22,543 nt of DNA from a virus. The DNA is taken from positions 1 to 22,543 of IMG/VR virus record IMGVR_UViG_3300030331_002658; one strand, 5' to 3'. The position numbers and the translations under genes are program-made. This document shows, piece by piece, positions 14,274 through 19,482 of the stretch; within the stretch, counting starts at the first letter, position 1; each line of letters starts with the position of its first letter. The notes under the pieces were generated by a model, which was given only the letters and a program-made list of their open reading frames with translations, ran no database searches and was not told the DNA's origin.

Positions 14274-14760
14274 AGGCTCCTGGGCATGAGCCTTAATAAT
14301 AAAGGCCCACTGATCCCGGGCTCTATGGGGCTGAGACGCAGGATTCCTGAGACGGCTCAATACTAGTGCGTCGCCGAATAACTGTAGGGCCCGGGATCAG
14401 TCCACAAACTCGCTGGAGACGAAACCAGCGGGGCTGATCCCTGGTCCGAACATCGCTAGCGCCTTAGTGCAAGGAATTACTGGAGCACTCGGACCTGGGA
14501 TCAGATTTGGTCGAGACATACAATAGTATTAAATGTCTGGGTATGGTCCAGACATCAACCAAAACTGGTCAGGGAGTTCGTTTGTCCCTGGTGATGGCTG
14601 TAACCGAAGCGGCGACCAGCAGGAAGCGCGTAAGACCTGCATACCTGGAAGGTTAATAATAAAACTAGCAACAGCCGGATTAGCTGGCTCTGTTGAAAGA
14701 GAACAGAGAGAAGCCGCCTGCGGGCGGCCTTGCCAGCTGATCCTATTTTTTTTTTTTTTT
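14274..14760 (+). ncRNA. Large ornate non-coding RNA candidate (~480 nt)
   Basis: A GC-rich island in AT-rich DNA, without a plausible reading frame but full of helices. Helices seen by direct reading: H-type pseudoknot (GGCTC 14275-14279 with 14288-14292; loop TGGGC 14281-14285 with GCCCA 14305-14309); 12-13 bp CTGATCCCGGGC 14310-14321 with 14389-14400; GACGCA 14335-14340 with 14367-14372; CGCTGG/CCAGCG 14411-14430; a 16-pair helix 14434-14449 with 14489-14504 (one mismatch); TTTGGT/ACCAAA (14506-14511, 14558-14563) enclosing ATGTCTGG/CCAGACAT (14533-14555); CTGGTC/GACCAG 14565-14570 with 14614-14619; AGGGA/TCCCT 14571-14589; GCAGG/CCTGC 14619-14640; a 12-pair helix 14677-14688 with 14732-14743 (one G-U) holding TCTGTT/AACAGA and GCCGCC/GGCGGC hairpins. 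A 28-T tract ends it. Class unknown to me; scale resembles phage-borne GOLLD/ROOL RNAs, but I cannot claim identity. No tmRNA or RNase P signature seen. Confidence 0.8.
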
Positions 14761-14773
14761 TTTTTTTTTTTTT
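14746..14773 (+). repeat. 28-nt T homopolymer ending the structured RNA
   Basis: Uninterrupted run of 28 T directly after the terminal GC-rich helix and TA. Works as an exaggerated terminator tract. A further C9 run lies at 14797-14805. Homopolymers of this length are prone to assembly or amplification error, so exact length is doubtful. Confidence 0.9.
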
Positions 14774-14805
14774 GGGTGGGCCCGCCCACAAGCAAGCCCC
14801 CCCCC
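14774..14805. repeat. GC-rich repeat copy 2
   Basis: GGGTGGGCCCGCCC followed by ACAAGCAAGC and nine C; shares the 14-mer and the following ACAAGC/C-run words with 12751-12780. Flanks the 3' end of the structured RNA. Confidence 0.75.
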
Positions 14806-14826
14806 AGTTTAGAATGATTCTAAACT
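14806..14826. other. Perfect 9-bp inverted repeat before the GP88-like promoter
   Basis: AGTTTAGAA-TGA-TTCTAAACT, 8 nt upstream of the -35 box of the next promoter. Good shape for an operator or a small hairpin; no T tract on either side. Confidence 0.55.
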
Positions 14827-14833
14827 AACAGGC

Positions 14834-14862
14834 TTGACAAGTCCGCAAGCATGGGATATTAT
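14834..14862 (+). promoter_or_regulatory. Consensus plus-strand promoter with TGGGATATTAT element
   Basis: TTGACA (14834-14839), exactly 17 nt, TATTAT (14857-14862). The spacer ends in TGGGA, giving the recurrent TGGGATATTAT word. Drives the GP88-like gene 16 nt downstream. Confidence 0.88.
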
Positions 14863-14877
14863 GGGAGATAGAAAGTT

Positions 14878-15501
14878 ATGAATATATTGAAAGCAAAAGA
14901 AATTACAGGCAGCCTCTCAAAGCCTTCCAAGATGCCGGGGTGGTCTTATGGTTTACCGGCTAAGGAATGCAAAACCGGGAGCAAGCTCCGAAAGGTTGAG
15001 GGCTCAACCTGTTACAATTGTTATGCATTAAAAGGCTGTTATGTTTTTAAAGTTGTGCAAGATGCGCAATACTACAGATTAAAAGCAATACGCCACCCGC
15101 ACTGGGTCCCGGCCATGGTTATGCAAATAAATAATAAACGATCTAAAGAATTTAGGTGGCACGATTCCGGAGATGTACAAGATTTAAAACACTTATTAAA
15201 AATTTTTAAAGTTTGTAAGTTAACGCCAAAGATTCAACACTGGATGCCGACCCGGGAGGCGTGGGTTAAACCATTTATAAAAATAGCTCCTAAAAATTTA
15301 TGTATTCGTTACAGCGTCCCGATGAACGACCAGCCACCGATTAAAAGCTGGCCCAATGTTTCAACAGTAATAACAAAAGACGCGCCCTGGTTCGGGGCCA
15401 CTTCTCAAGTCTGTCCAGCTCCAAAGCAAGATAATAAATGTTTAGATTGCCGTGCTTGCTGGAACCGTGATATACATAACATTAGTTATTGGAATCACTA
15501 G
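14878..15501 (+). CDS. GP88-like cysteine-rich phage protein
   Basis: 207 residues. Start ATG 14878 has GGGAG about 10 nt upstream. N-terminal W-S-Y-G-L-P-A-K-E-C31, then STCYNCYALKGCYVF (C45, C48, C54), a conserved-looking FRWHDSGDVQDLKHLLKIF at 92-110, W122-M-P-T-R-E, and a C-terminal C179-x8-C188-x2-C191-x2-C194 cluster with a trailing Trp. The CxxCYALKG plus RWHDSGD signature matches the phage GP88 family (mycobacteriophage gene product 88 type). Two Cys clusters suggest Fe-S or zinc. Its biochemical role is not established; radical-SAM-like or metal-binding activity is speculation. It follows the structured RNA on the same strand with its own promoter. Confidence 0.75.
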   Translation: MNILKAKEITGSLSKPSKMPGWSYGLPAKECKTGSKLRKVEGSTCYNCYALKGCYVFKVVQDAQYYRLKAIRHPHWVPAMVMQINNKRSKEFRWHDSGDVQDLKHLLKIFKVCKLTPKIQHWMPTREAWVKPFIKIAPKNLCIRYSVPMNDQPPIKSWPNVSTVITKDAPWFGATSQVCPAPKQDNKCLDCRACWNRDIHNISYWNH

Positions 15502-15502
15502 C

Positions 15503-15697
15503 ATGTCTATGTATTATTGGAGCCCCTCCAGGTTGAAAGATCTGAAAGAGAGAGGCTACAAGCTCAGATTCATGAGCCTTGAAGAAGCGAACGCACAGGC
15601 AGAAGGCAACAAGCCTACAAGCGCTCAAGCACAAGCTGACAAGCATCCCAGCCACAAGCCAAAGGGCTCAGGCGCAAGCCTTCCCTTACAAGATTAA
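15503..15697 (+). CDS. Small protein with CAAGC-repeat C-terminus
   Basis: 64 residues from ATG 15503, one base after the GP88 stop. The first half (MSMYYWSPSRLKDLKERGYK then LRFMSLEEANAQAEG) looks like a real folded or helical segment; the second half is Ala/Gln/Lys/Pro low complexity encoded by repeated CAAGC words. It overlaps 83 nt at the 3' end with the convergent nuclease gene. Function unknown. The N-terminal half is better supported than the tail. Confidence 0.55.
   Translation: MSMYYWSPSRLKDLKERGYKLRFMSLEEANAQAEGNKPTSAQAQADKHPSHKPKGSGASLPLQD
15559..15679. repeat. Eight CAAGC words (seven within 70 nt)
   Basis: CAAGC at 15559, 15610, 15618, 15626, 15632, 15640, 15655 and 15675, many preceded by A or CA, mostly 6-8 nt apart. 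Irregular spacing argues against a strict tandem repeat. Confidence 0.7.
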
Positions 15698-15989
15698 TTA
15701 TTTCTGATCCAGGGTACAAGCATACCTTCCCCTTATCCGGGGAACGTCCTACCAGAATAAATGTGTTATTCTCATGCTTCACATGAAAGGCTATTTGGTG
15801 GGGTGAAAATCTAATTTTGTGTACTGATGTGTACTTTAATTCGACTGTAAAAAAGGTGCTATTAGAATTATAACCCAGTAGATCGGGAGTGCCCAATAAA
15901 CTACGGTTTTCCAATCTATTCCAAGATATTTTTGTTGTATTTCTTTTAAGCTCACGCCACAAATCCCTTTCGTTTTTCAAGTAGTACAC
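15615..15989 (-). CDS. PD-(D/E)XK nuclease-like protein (VRR-NUC type)
   Basis: 124 residues from GTG 15989. Motif order: conserved Glu at 27, GTPDLLGY (D36), FFTVELKYT (E50-L-K52) and SPHQIAFHVK (Q65), then a hydrophobic strand NTFILVGR. P-D ... (14) ... E-x-K plus a following Gln is the signature of the small VRR-NUC/Holliday-junction-resolvase-like nucleases common in phages. Role: structure-specific cleavage during replication or repair, inferred. The C-terminal ~25 residues overlap the CAAGC repeat of the convergent gene and are probably not conserved. GAGG lies immediately before the GTG; the start is not certain. Confidence 0.75.
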   Translation of the reverse strand: MYYLKNERDLWRELKRNTTKISWNRLENRSLLGTPDLLGYNSNSTFFTVELKYTSVHKIRFSPHQIAFHVKHENNTFILVGRSPDKGKVCLYPGSEIINLVREGLRLSPLACGWDACQLVLERL

Positions 15990-15997
15990 CTCAAGGG

Positions 15998-16225
15998 TTA
16001 GAGCTTGCCAATTATCTTAGGTAGTTTCCAAGTCCCACTAAGTCTTACACCTTTTAAATTTAAAATATGCGTATCTCTATCACCAATCATTCTACTTTCC
16101 AAGAGTTGAATTTCACCAAGGTCAAGTTTTTCACCGTTGGGCATTTCAATTTGGACCCTAGCATTCTGGGCCGTTGGTGATATTAGGAATTTATCTAAGT
16201 ATTGACGTAGTTCTTTCGCTTTCAT
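15998..16225 (-). CDS. Small uncharacterised protein (75 aa)
   Basis: 75 residues, MKAKELRQYLDKFLISPTAQ then NARVQIEMPNGEKLDLGEIQ, LLESRMIGDRDTHILNLKGV and a C-terminal KLPKIIGKL. Predicted helix-strand-strand. 8 nt upstream of the nuclease-like gene, so likely the same transcript, with a minus-strand promoter at 16265-16237. Similar small proteins occur in marine phages; no function known. Confidence 0.7.
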   Translation of the reverse strand: MKAKELRQYLDKFLISPTAQNARVQIEMPNGEKLDLGEIQLLESRMIGDRDTHILNLKGVRLSGTWKLPKIIGKL

Positions 16226-16236
16226 TCAGGTATTGA

Positions 16237-16265
16237 TATATATCCCATATAAATATATATTGCAA
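16237..16265 (-). promoter_or_regulatory. Minus-strand promoter with TGGGATATATA element
   Basis: TTGCAA (16265-16260), 17-nt spacer ending in TGGGA, TATATA (16242-16237). Serves the 75-aa/nuclease pair. On the plus strand TTGATA (16233) and TATATT (16256) could form a promoter for the small terminase, whose start would lie close to its ATG. Confidence 0.6.
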
Positions 16266-16267
16266 CC

Positions 16268-16747
16268 ATGTCTAAAGAAATTGTCAACAAAAAGGCAGCT
16301 CACCCACAGGAATTGACAGAGATGCAGCGTAGATTTTGTGAGTATCTAATCATGAATGAGGGTAGGACCACACATCAAGATGCAGCAATAGCTGCTGGCT
16401 ATGCCCCAAAGAATGCCAGATTTGAAGCGTACGGTCTTATGCAAAACCCAAAGATCCAAAGATACTTGGCTAAAAGAAGCAATGAAGTTAATAGATCTTT
16501 TGCAGTAACCAAACACAACTACGTTAGAAGACAACAAATACTATCTCAAAAATTAGTAGAAGAAGGTAAGACAGAAAAAGCAGTAGGGTTTGAAAACCTG
16601 ATAGGTAAAGCTACTGGGCAATTTGTAGATATACATCTACACGGCAAGATAAGTGACATGACTAACGAAGAGAAGTTAGAAGAAATTAAAAGAATTAAAT
16701 CTATACAAAGCGAGAGAATAAAAGCTCTTTCTAATTCTAAAGAGTAA
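16268..16747 (+). CDS. terS: Terminase small subunit
   Basis: 159 residues. After a short N-terminus, PQELTEMQRRFCEYLIMNEG, HQDAAIAAGYAPKNARFEAY and LMQNPKIQRYLAKRS form the Terminase_2 / XtmA-type DNA-binding helix-turn-helix region (residues 14-70). The C-terminal half is a basic helical oligomerisation part. Role: recognises the packaging start on phage DNA and recruits the large subunit. No Shine-Dalgarno is seen and the predicted transcription start is very close to the ATG, so leaderless translation is possible. It lies 3.6 kb from terL on the opposite strand and overlaps the convergent 96-aa gene by 11 nt. Confidence 0.85.
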   Translation: MSKEIVNKKAAHPQELTEMQRRFCEYLIMNEGRTTHQDAAIAAGYAPKNARFEAYGLMQNPKIQRYLAKRSNEVNRSFAVTKHNYVRRQQILSQKLVEEGKTEKAVGFENLIGKATGQFVDIHLHGKISDMTNEEKLEEIKRIKSIQSERIKALSNSKE

Positions 16748-17027
16748 TCCTCTCCATCTTTTTAATACAACCAATAGGAAAAACATTACGGTCTGAAAAT
16801 GAAACGTCTTTATCTTCATATGAAGCAAAGGTCCAAACAAACTTGGAAGTTTTTTTGTATATGTATGCGTGTGTTATCATTTTGCTGCATTCGAATTTAT
16901 CAAATTCTTCGACTGATGCATGGCCTGCATCCCCAGTTATGTCAATCCATTCTAAACGATAAAAATAATACTTCTTCGAACCGATCACGACGTGTTTAAA
17001 CTTTGATTTCTTCTTACGTTTGGGCAT
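16737..17027 (-). CDS. Conserved uncharacterised protein (96 aa)
   Basis: 96 residues. MPKRKKKSKFKHVVIGSKKY then YFYRLEWIDITGDAGHASVE, EFDKFECSKMITHAYIYKKT, KFVWTFASYEDKDVSFSDRN and VFPIGCIKKMERI. Alternating strands with W/F/Y and a G-D-A-G-H-A turn suggest a compact beta domain. The string W-I-D-I-x-G-D-A-G-H looks like a conserved phage family of unknown function. Convergent with terS (11-nt overlap). The iteron-like array lies upstream of its start and could be its operator. Confidence 0.7.
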   Translation of the reverse strand: MPKRKKKSKFKHVVIGSKKYYFYRLEWIDITGDAGHASVEEFDKFECSKMITHAYIYKKTSKFVWTFASYEDKDVSFSDRNVFPIGCIKKMERITL

Positions 17028-17099
17028 AGGTCTGTATACTCCAGGTTTTATAAAATATAAATCTATAACTAATATTCATATGCGCGCGACCCCTAAATC

Positions 17100-17227
17100 G
17101 TTGGTATTACTAGCTTTTTAATACATTTGTACCAATTGTACCTAATTGTACCAAGGCCTCTTGGTACAAAAATGAACGAATAACTGTTGGTATTACTATC
17201 TTTTTTCATTTGTACCAATTGTACCTA
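17100..17227. repeat. TTGTACC repeat array with hairpin (operator or origin candidate)
   Basis: Two direct copies of a 42-45 nt unit: GTTGGTATTACTA (17100-17112, 17186-17198) followed by CATTTGTACCAATTGTACCTA-like sequence (17124-17144, 17207-17227). TTGTACC occurs at 17127, 17136, 17146, 17210 and 17219, inverted at 17163. Between the units is a perfect 10-bp inverted repeat TTGTACCAAG-GCCT-CTTGGTACAA (17146-17169). A/T-rich A-tracts follow (17230-17265). No gene in this gap. Confidence 0.85.
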
Positions 17228-17322
17228 GGTTTTAAAAAAAATAAAAAAATAAAAAATTTTTTCATAGAAATAGTGTATACAATGGGTACATGACCAAATT
17301 AGCCAATGATTTCCTGTATTTT

Positions 17323-18033
17323 TTAATCATTTTTTGTATCTTGATCCTTTGGATCTTTGGTACAATTCTCATAATACTGGTCTATTTTCTTCAAGAATGC
17401 ATGCATGTAGCCTTGAAATTCTTTGTCCGCCACTTCAAATTTTTGAAAGAAGCAATCTTTAGAACACATTAAAATAACTCCAGACTGTATTTTGGTGCCG
17501 TATACATAGTTGTGGGCCATGGCGTAAGCTGCTAGCTGTATGAAATAATCATCAATCCACTCACGTTGTTTAGGCTTGTTAGTTTGCTTGAAGTCAATTA
17601 TACTTTCGCGTCCGTTATAAATTCCTACAACATCAGTCTGACCTGCGTACAACCCAGGGTAATGTATGGTGACCTCTGTGCCCCAGACCTCCTCTAGTTC
17701 CCCGAGCCCCGATCCAATAATCACGTCTGCCATGCGCCCTGCTTCCTGGCCCAAGGCGGTGAGGTCTAGGTGTCGTTGATTTTTAATATACCCTTCAAGG
17801 TACGTGTGCATGGACGTTCCACGCATTGCTGATAAATCTCTGATTCGGTCGGCACGGTGCTGTCCAACCCTTGCCTGCCAGTTCGCTAAACTTTTACGCT
17901 TTTCTTCTGACTGTGTCTGTGATAGAATGGTGGTTACAGATGGTAACTTATCATTACCTATTTCGTAGTGTCTTCGACCCATGACTAAGCTCCTACTGCT
18001 CTTTGGGTAAACGAACCTCTGATTCCACTTCAT
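17323..18033 (-). CDS. RecB/Cas4-like PD-(D/E)XK exonuclease
   Basis: 236 residues. Motifs: LPSVTTILSQT (30-40), AMRGTSMHTYLEGY with H76 (69-82), WGTEVTIHY with E120, YAGQTDVVGIYNG with D134 (129-141), SIIDFKQTNK with D147 and K149 (144-153), and QLAAYAMA (Q166xxxY170). This H ... GxxD ... (D/E)xK ... QxxxY set is the RecB-type nuclease family used as the phage exonuclease. Role: DNA end resection, recombination or host DNA degradation. ATGA overlap with the upstream lipoprotein gene. Its 3' end lies next to the TTGTACC array, where a replication function would make sense. Confidence 0.85.
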   Translation of the reverse strand: MKWNQRFVYPKSSRSLVMGRRHYEIGNDKLPSVTTILSQTQSEEKRKSLANWQARVGQHRADRIRDLSAMRGTSMHTYLEGYIKNQRHLDLTALGQEAGRMADVIIGSGLGELEEVWGTEVTIHYPGLYAGQTDVVGIYNGRESIIDFKQTNKPKQREWIDDYFIQLAAYAMAHNYVYGTKIQSGVILMCSKDCFFQKFEVADKEFQGYMHAFLKKIDQYYENCTKDPKDQDTKND

Positions 18034-18161
18034 TTTTTATCGCTAGTTATTATCCATCTCAAAGTCGATGTCGCCGGATCAAAGCTATCAAACTTACTAC
18101 TACATCCTGTTAGCCATAATATAACTAACGCATAAATTACAATATATCCTATATCTTTCAT
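18030..18161 (-). CDS. Tiny lipoprotein (43 aa)
   Basis: 43 residues, MKDIGYIVIYALVILWLTGC then SSKFDSFDPATSTLRWIITS and DKK. An uncharged hydrophobic stretch ends in a good lipobox L-T-G-C with C20, so a mature ~24-residue lipoprotein on the periplasmic face is predicted. ATGA overlaps tie it to the next (18033) and previous (18161) genes. Tiny lipoproteins next to a one-TM protein resemble outer/inner spanin pairs, though usually near an endolysin; none is visible here. Confidence 0.7.
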   Translation of the reverse strand: MKDIGYIVIYALVILWLTGCSSKFDSFDPATSTLRWIITSDKK

Positions 18162-18289
18162 TCTAAATCATCCCACCGTGTTTTTTCTTTTTTCTCCCTG
18201 TTATTAATTACGTAGTAGCCAATACCTGCAATAATTCCAATCGCAAATAAACCTACAACGAGCATTCCCATTCCATATTCTACAGTCAT
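18158..18289 (-). CDS. Tiny single-TM protein (43 aa)
   Basis: 43 residues, MTVEYGMGMLVVGLFAIGII then AGIGYYVINNREKKEKTRWD and DLE. One TM segment (about 7-28), positively charged cytoplasmic side. ATGA overlap with the lipoprotein gene. Size and order (membrane protein just before lipoprotein) would suit a mini lysis pair, but other roles are possible. Confidence 0.65.
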   Translation of the reverse strand: MTVEYGMGMLVVGLFAIGIIAGIGYYVINNREKKEKTRWDDLE

Positions 18290-18390
18290 TTTTTCTTTTT
18301 CTTCTCCTTTCGTTTCCTATTTATTATCTGCTCTACCAAACCATCCGTTGTAGGATTGCCTAGTATAGCTTTTATATTATCCTGCTTCAA
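18286..18390 (-). CDS. Tiny basic ORF with TTG start (34 aa)
   Basis: An open frame LKQDNIKAILGNPTTDGLVE then QIINRKRKEKKKKK, overlapping the end of the oxygenase gene by 14 nt and the ATG of the next gene by ATGA. It reads as a helix with a Lys-rich tail. The TTG start is at 18390; no better start exists. Coupled with its neighbours, so it is a plausible gene, but short and unproven. Confidence 0.4.
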   Translation of the reverse strand: MKQDNIKAILGNPTTDGLVEQIINRKRKEKKKKK

Positions 18391-19063
18391 CTTTGGCAGG
18401 TGCAATAATTTTTGCTTTTTCATTTTTTTCCACTTGATTTAATGGCACAGAGCTTGCCACGTTCCCTGATACAGATATCCTGGTCACATCAGAATAAAAA
18501 GGTGCAACGTAATGTTTTAACCACGACGGGAATATAAACATATCCCTGTTCTGAGGTATTATCGATTGATAGGTTATGGCTTGTCTATTACCCTCACCAT
18601 ATACAAAAGATAAACTACCTGGACCACCGGATTGACCTTTAAATGTTTTTGCTTCTTCCTTAATTTCGCTAGGAACATCAAGAAATATTACAAAAGATAA
18701 CTGGTCGGCATGGTCGTGTGGTGGATTATATTCATGTTTTTTCATGAAGTTTACCCATAGAGACGTTAATACGTAGTGTGGTTTAATTTTATATTTTTCA
18801 TTTTTCCATTTCTGAAATGCTTCATCGTACACACCCAGGATCTGTGCAATCTCCGGCACAAACATACCTTTGTCTTTGTATTCATATTCTTCTTTTAATA
18901 TTCCTGCGAGCCTATCTGTGTAGTCTTGTTCCTTGACTCTAGATTTAAAAGCCTCATCTAAAAGTTTTTTATGAAACTCTTCTGATATTTTAATATGTAC
19001 ACAACATGGCCCCCAGGTAAATACCCCGTATTGAACCGTTGGTGAATTTATTTCGTTTGTCAT
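18377..19063 (-). CDS. 2OG-Fe(II) oxygenase (TIGR02466-like)
   Basis: 228 residues. Features of the 2OG-Fe(II) oxygenase of this family: SLWVNFMKKHEYNPPHDHAD (H116 or H118 with D120 as metal ligands), QLSFVIFLDVP, FIFPSWLKHYVAPFY with the distal H184, and TRISVSGNV with R195 for 2-oxoglutarate. The family is frequent in marine phages and probably hydroxylates a protein or nucleic acid; substrate unknown. Typical length about 200. ATGA overlap with the upstream homing endonuclease. Confidence 0.82.
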   Translation of the reverse strand: MTNEINSPTVQYGVFTWGPCCVHIKISEEFHKKLLDEAFKSRVKEQDYTDRLAGILKEEYEYKDKGMFVPEIAQILGVYDEAFQKWKNEKYKIKPHYVLTSLWVNFMKKHEYNPPHDHADQLSFVIFLDVPSEIKEEAKTFKGQSGGPGSLSFVYGEGNRQAITYQSIIPQNRDMFIFPSWLKHYVAPFYSDVTRISVSGNVASSVPLNQVEKNEKAKIIAPAKVEAG

Positions 19064-19482
19064 TCTGCGTGCATTGCCTCCTTATATTCATTTAAATTAA
19101 CCACTCTGCCATTAAAAACTTTATTATCTTTTTTAGAATAGTGGTCTATAATTTTTTGTAATTTATCTATTTTAATGTGAGCGTATGGATACAAAGCCAT
19201 GCATACAAAGTATGCCTCTCTGTGGCTGCATCTCCAACGCCATTGTTTTTTCCAACCCTGGGCTTTTTTAGTTCTGTATCTCTTTGGTGTTACTGTTCCA
19301 ACACCCAGGACATCACAAACATTCTGTAGCGCAGGTTTGTCAGTCATAGATATTTCTAATCTAATCTGCCAAGTTGGATACGCTTTTTTGTTTCTATCTC
19401 TTTTTCTCATGTATTGCTTGTATGATACACACCCTTCACCATCAAAAAGCCCGGCAATATATGCTAATTCTGTATCTTTCAT
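19060..19482 (-). CDS. LAGLIDADG homing endonuclease (single motif)
   Basis: 140 residues. The motif at 7-19 (AYIAGLFDGEGCV) is the LAGLIDADG helix; the rest (WQIRLEISMTDKPALQNVCD, GVGTVTPKRYRTKKAQGWKK, then WRWRCSHREAYFVCMALYPY) gives the saddle-forming strands and second helix, ending with a HIKIDKLQKIIDHY helix. One motif means it works as a homodimer. It is free-standing; no intron or split gene is evident around it. Role: site-specific double-strand cut that promotes its own spread. Good Shine-Dalgarno (AAAGG). Confidence 0.88.
   Translation of the reverse strand: MKDTELAYIAGLFDGEGCVSYKQYMRKRDRNKKAYPTWQIRLEISMTDKPALQNVCDVLGVGTVTPKRYRTKKAQGWKKQWRWRCSHREAYFVCMALYPYAHIKIDKLQKIIDHYSKKDNKVFNGRVVNLNEYKEAMHAE

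Noticed and set aside
14274-14760. tmRNA, RNase P or group I intron interpretation of the structured RNA.
   Set aside because: No tRNA-like CCA end or tag ORF, no RNase P core, no P7/G-binding pattern or flanking split gene.
14529-14817. Long ORFs on both strands across the T28 tract (poly-Phe/poly-Lys).
   Set aside because: Length comes from the homopolymer; no start signal; sequence is fully explained by RNA helices.
17100-17227. CRISPR-like interpretation of the TTGTACC repeats.
   Set aside because: Only two long repeat copies, no uniform spacers, no cas gene.
17290-17472. Plus-strand membrane-like ORF.
   Set aside because: Antisense to the C-terminus of the exonuclease.
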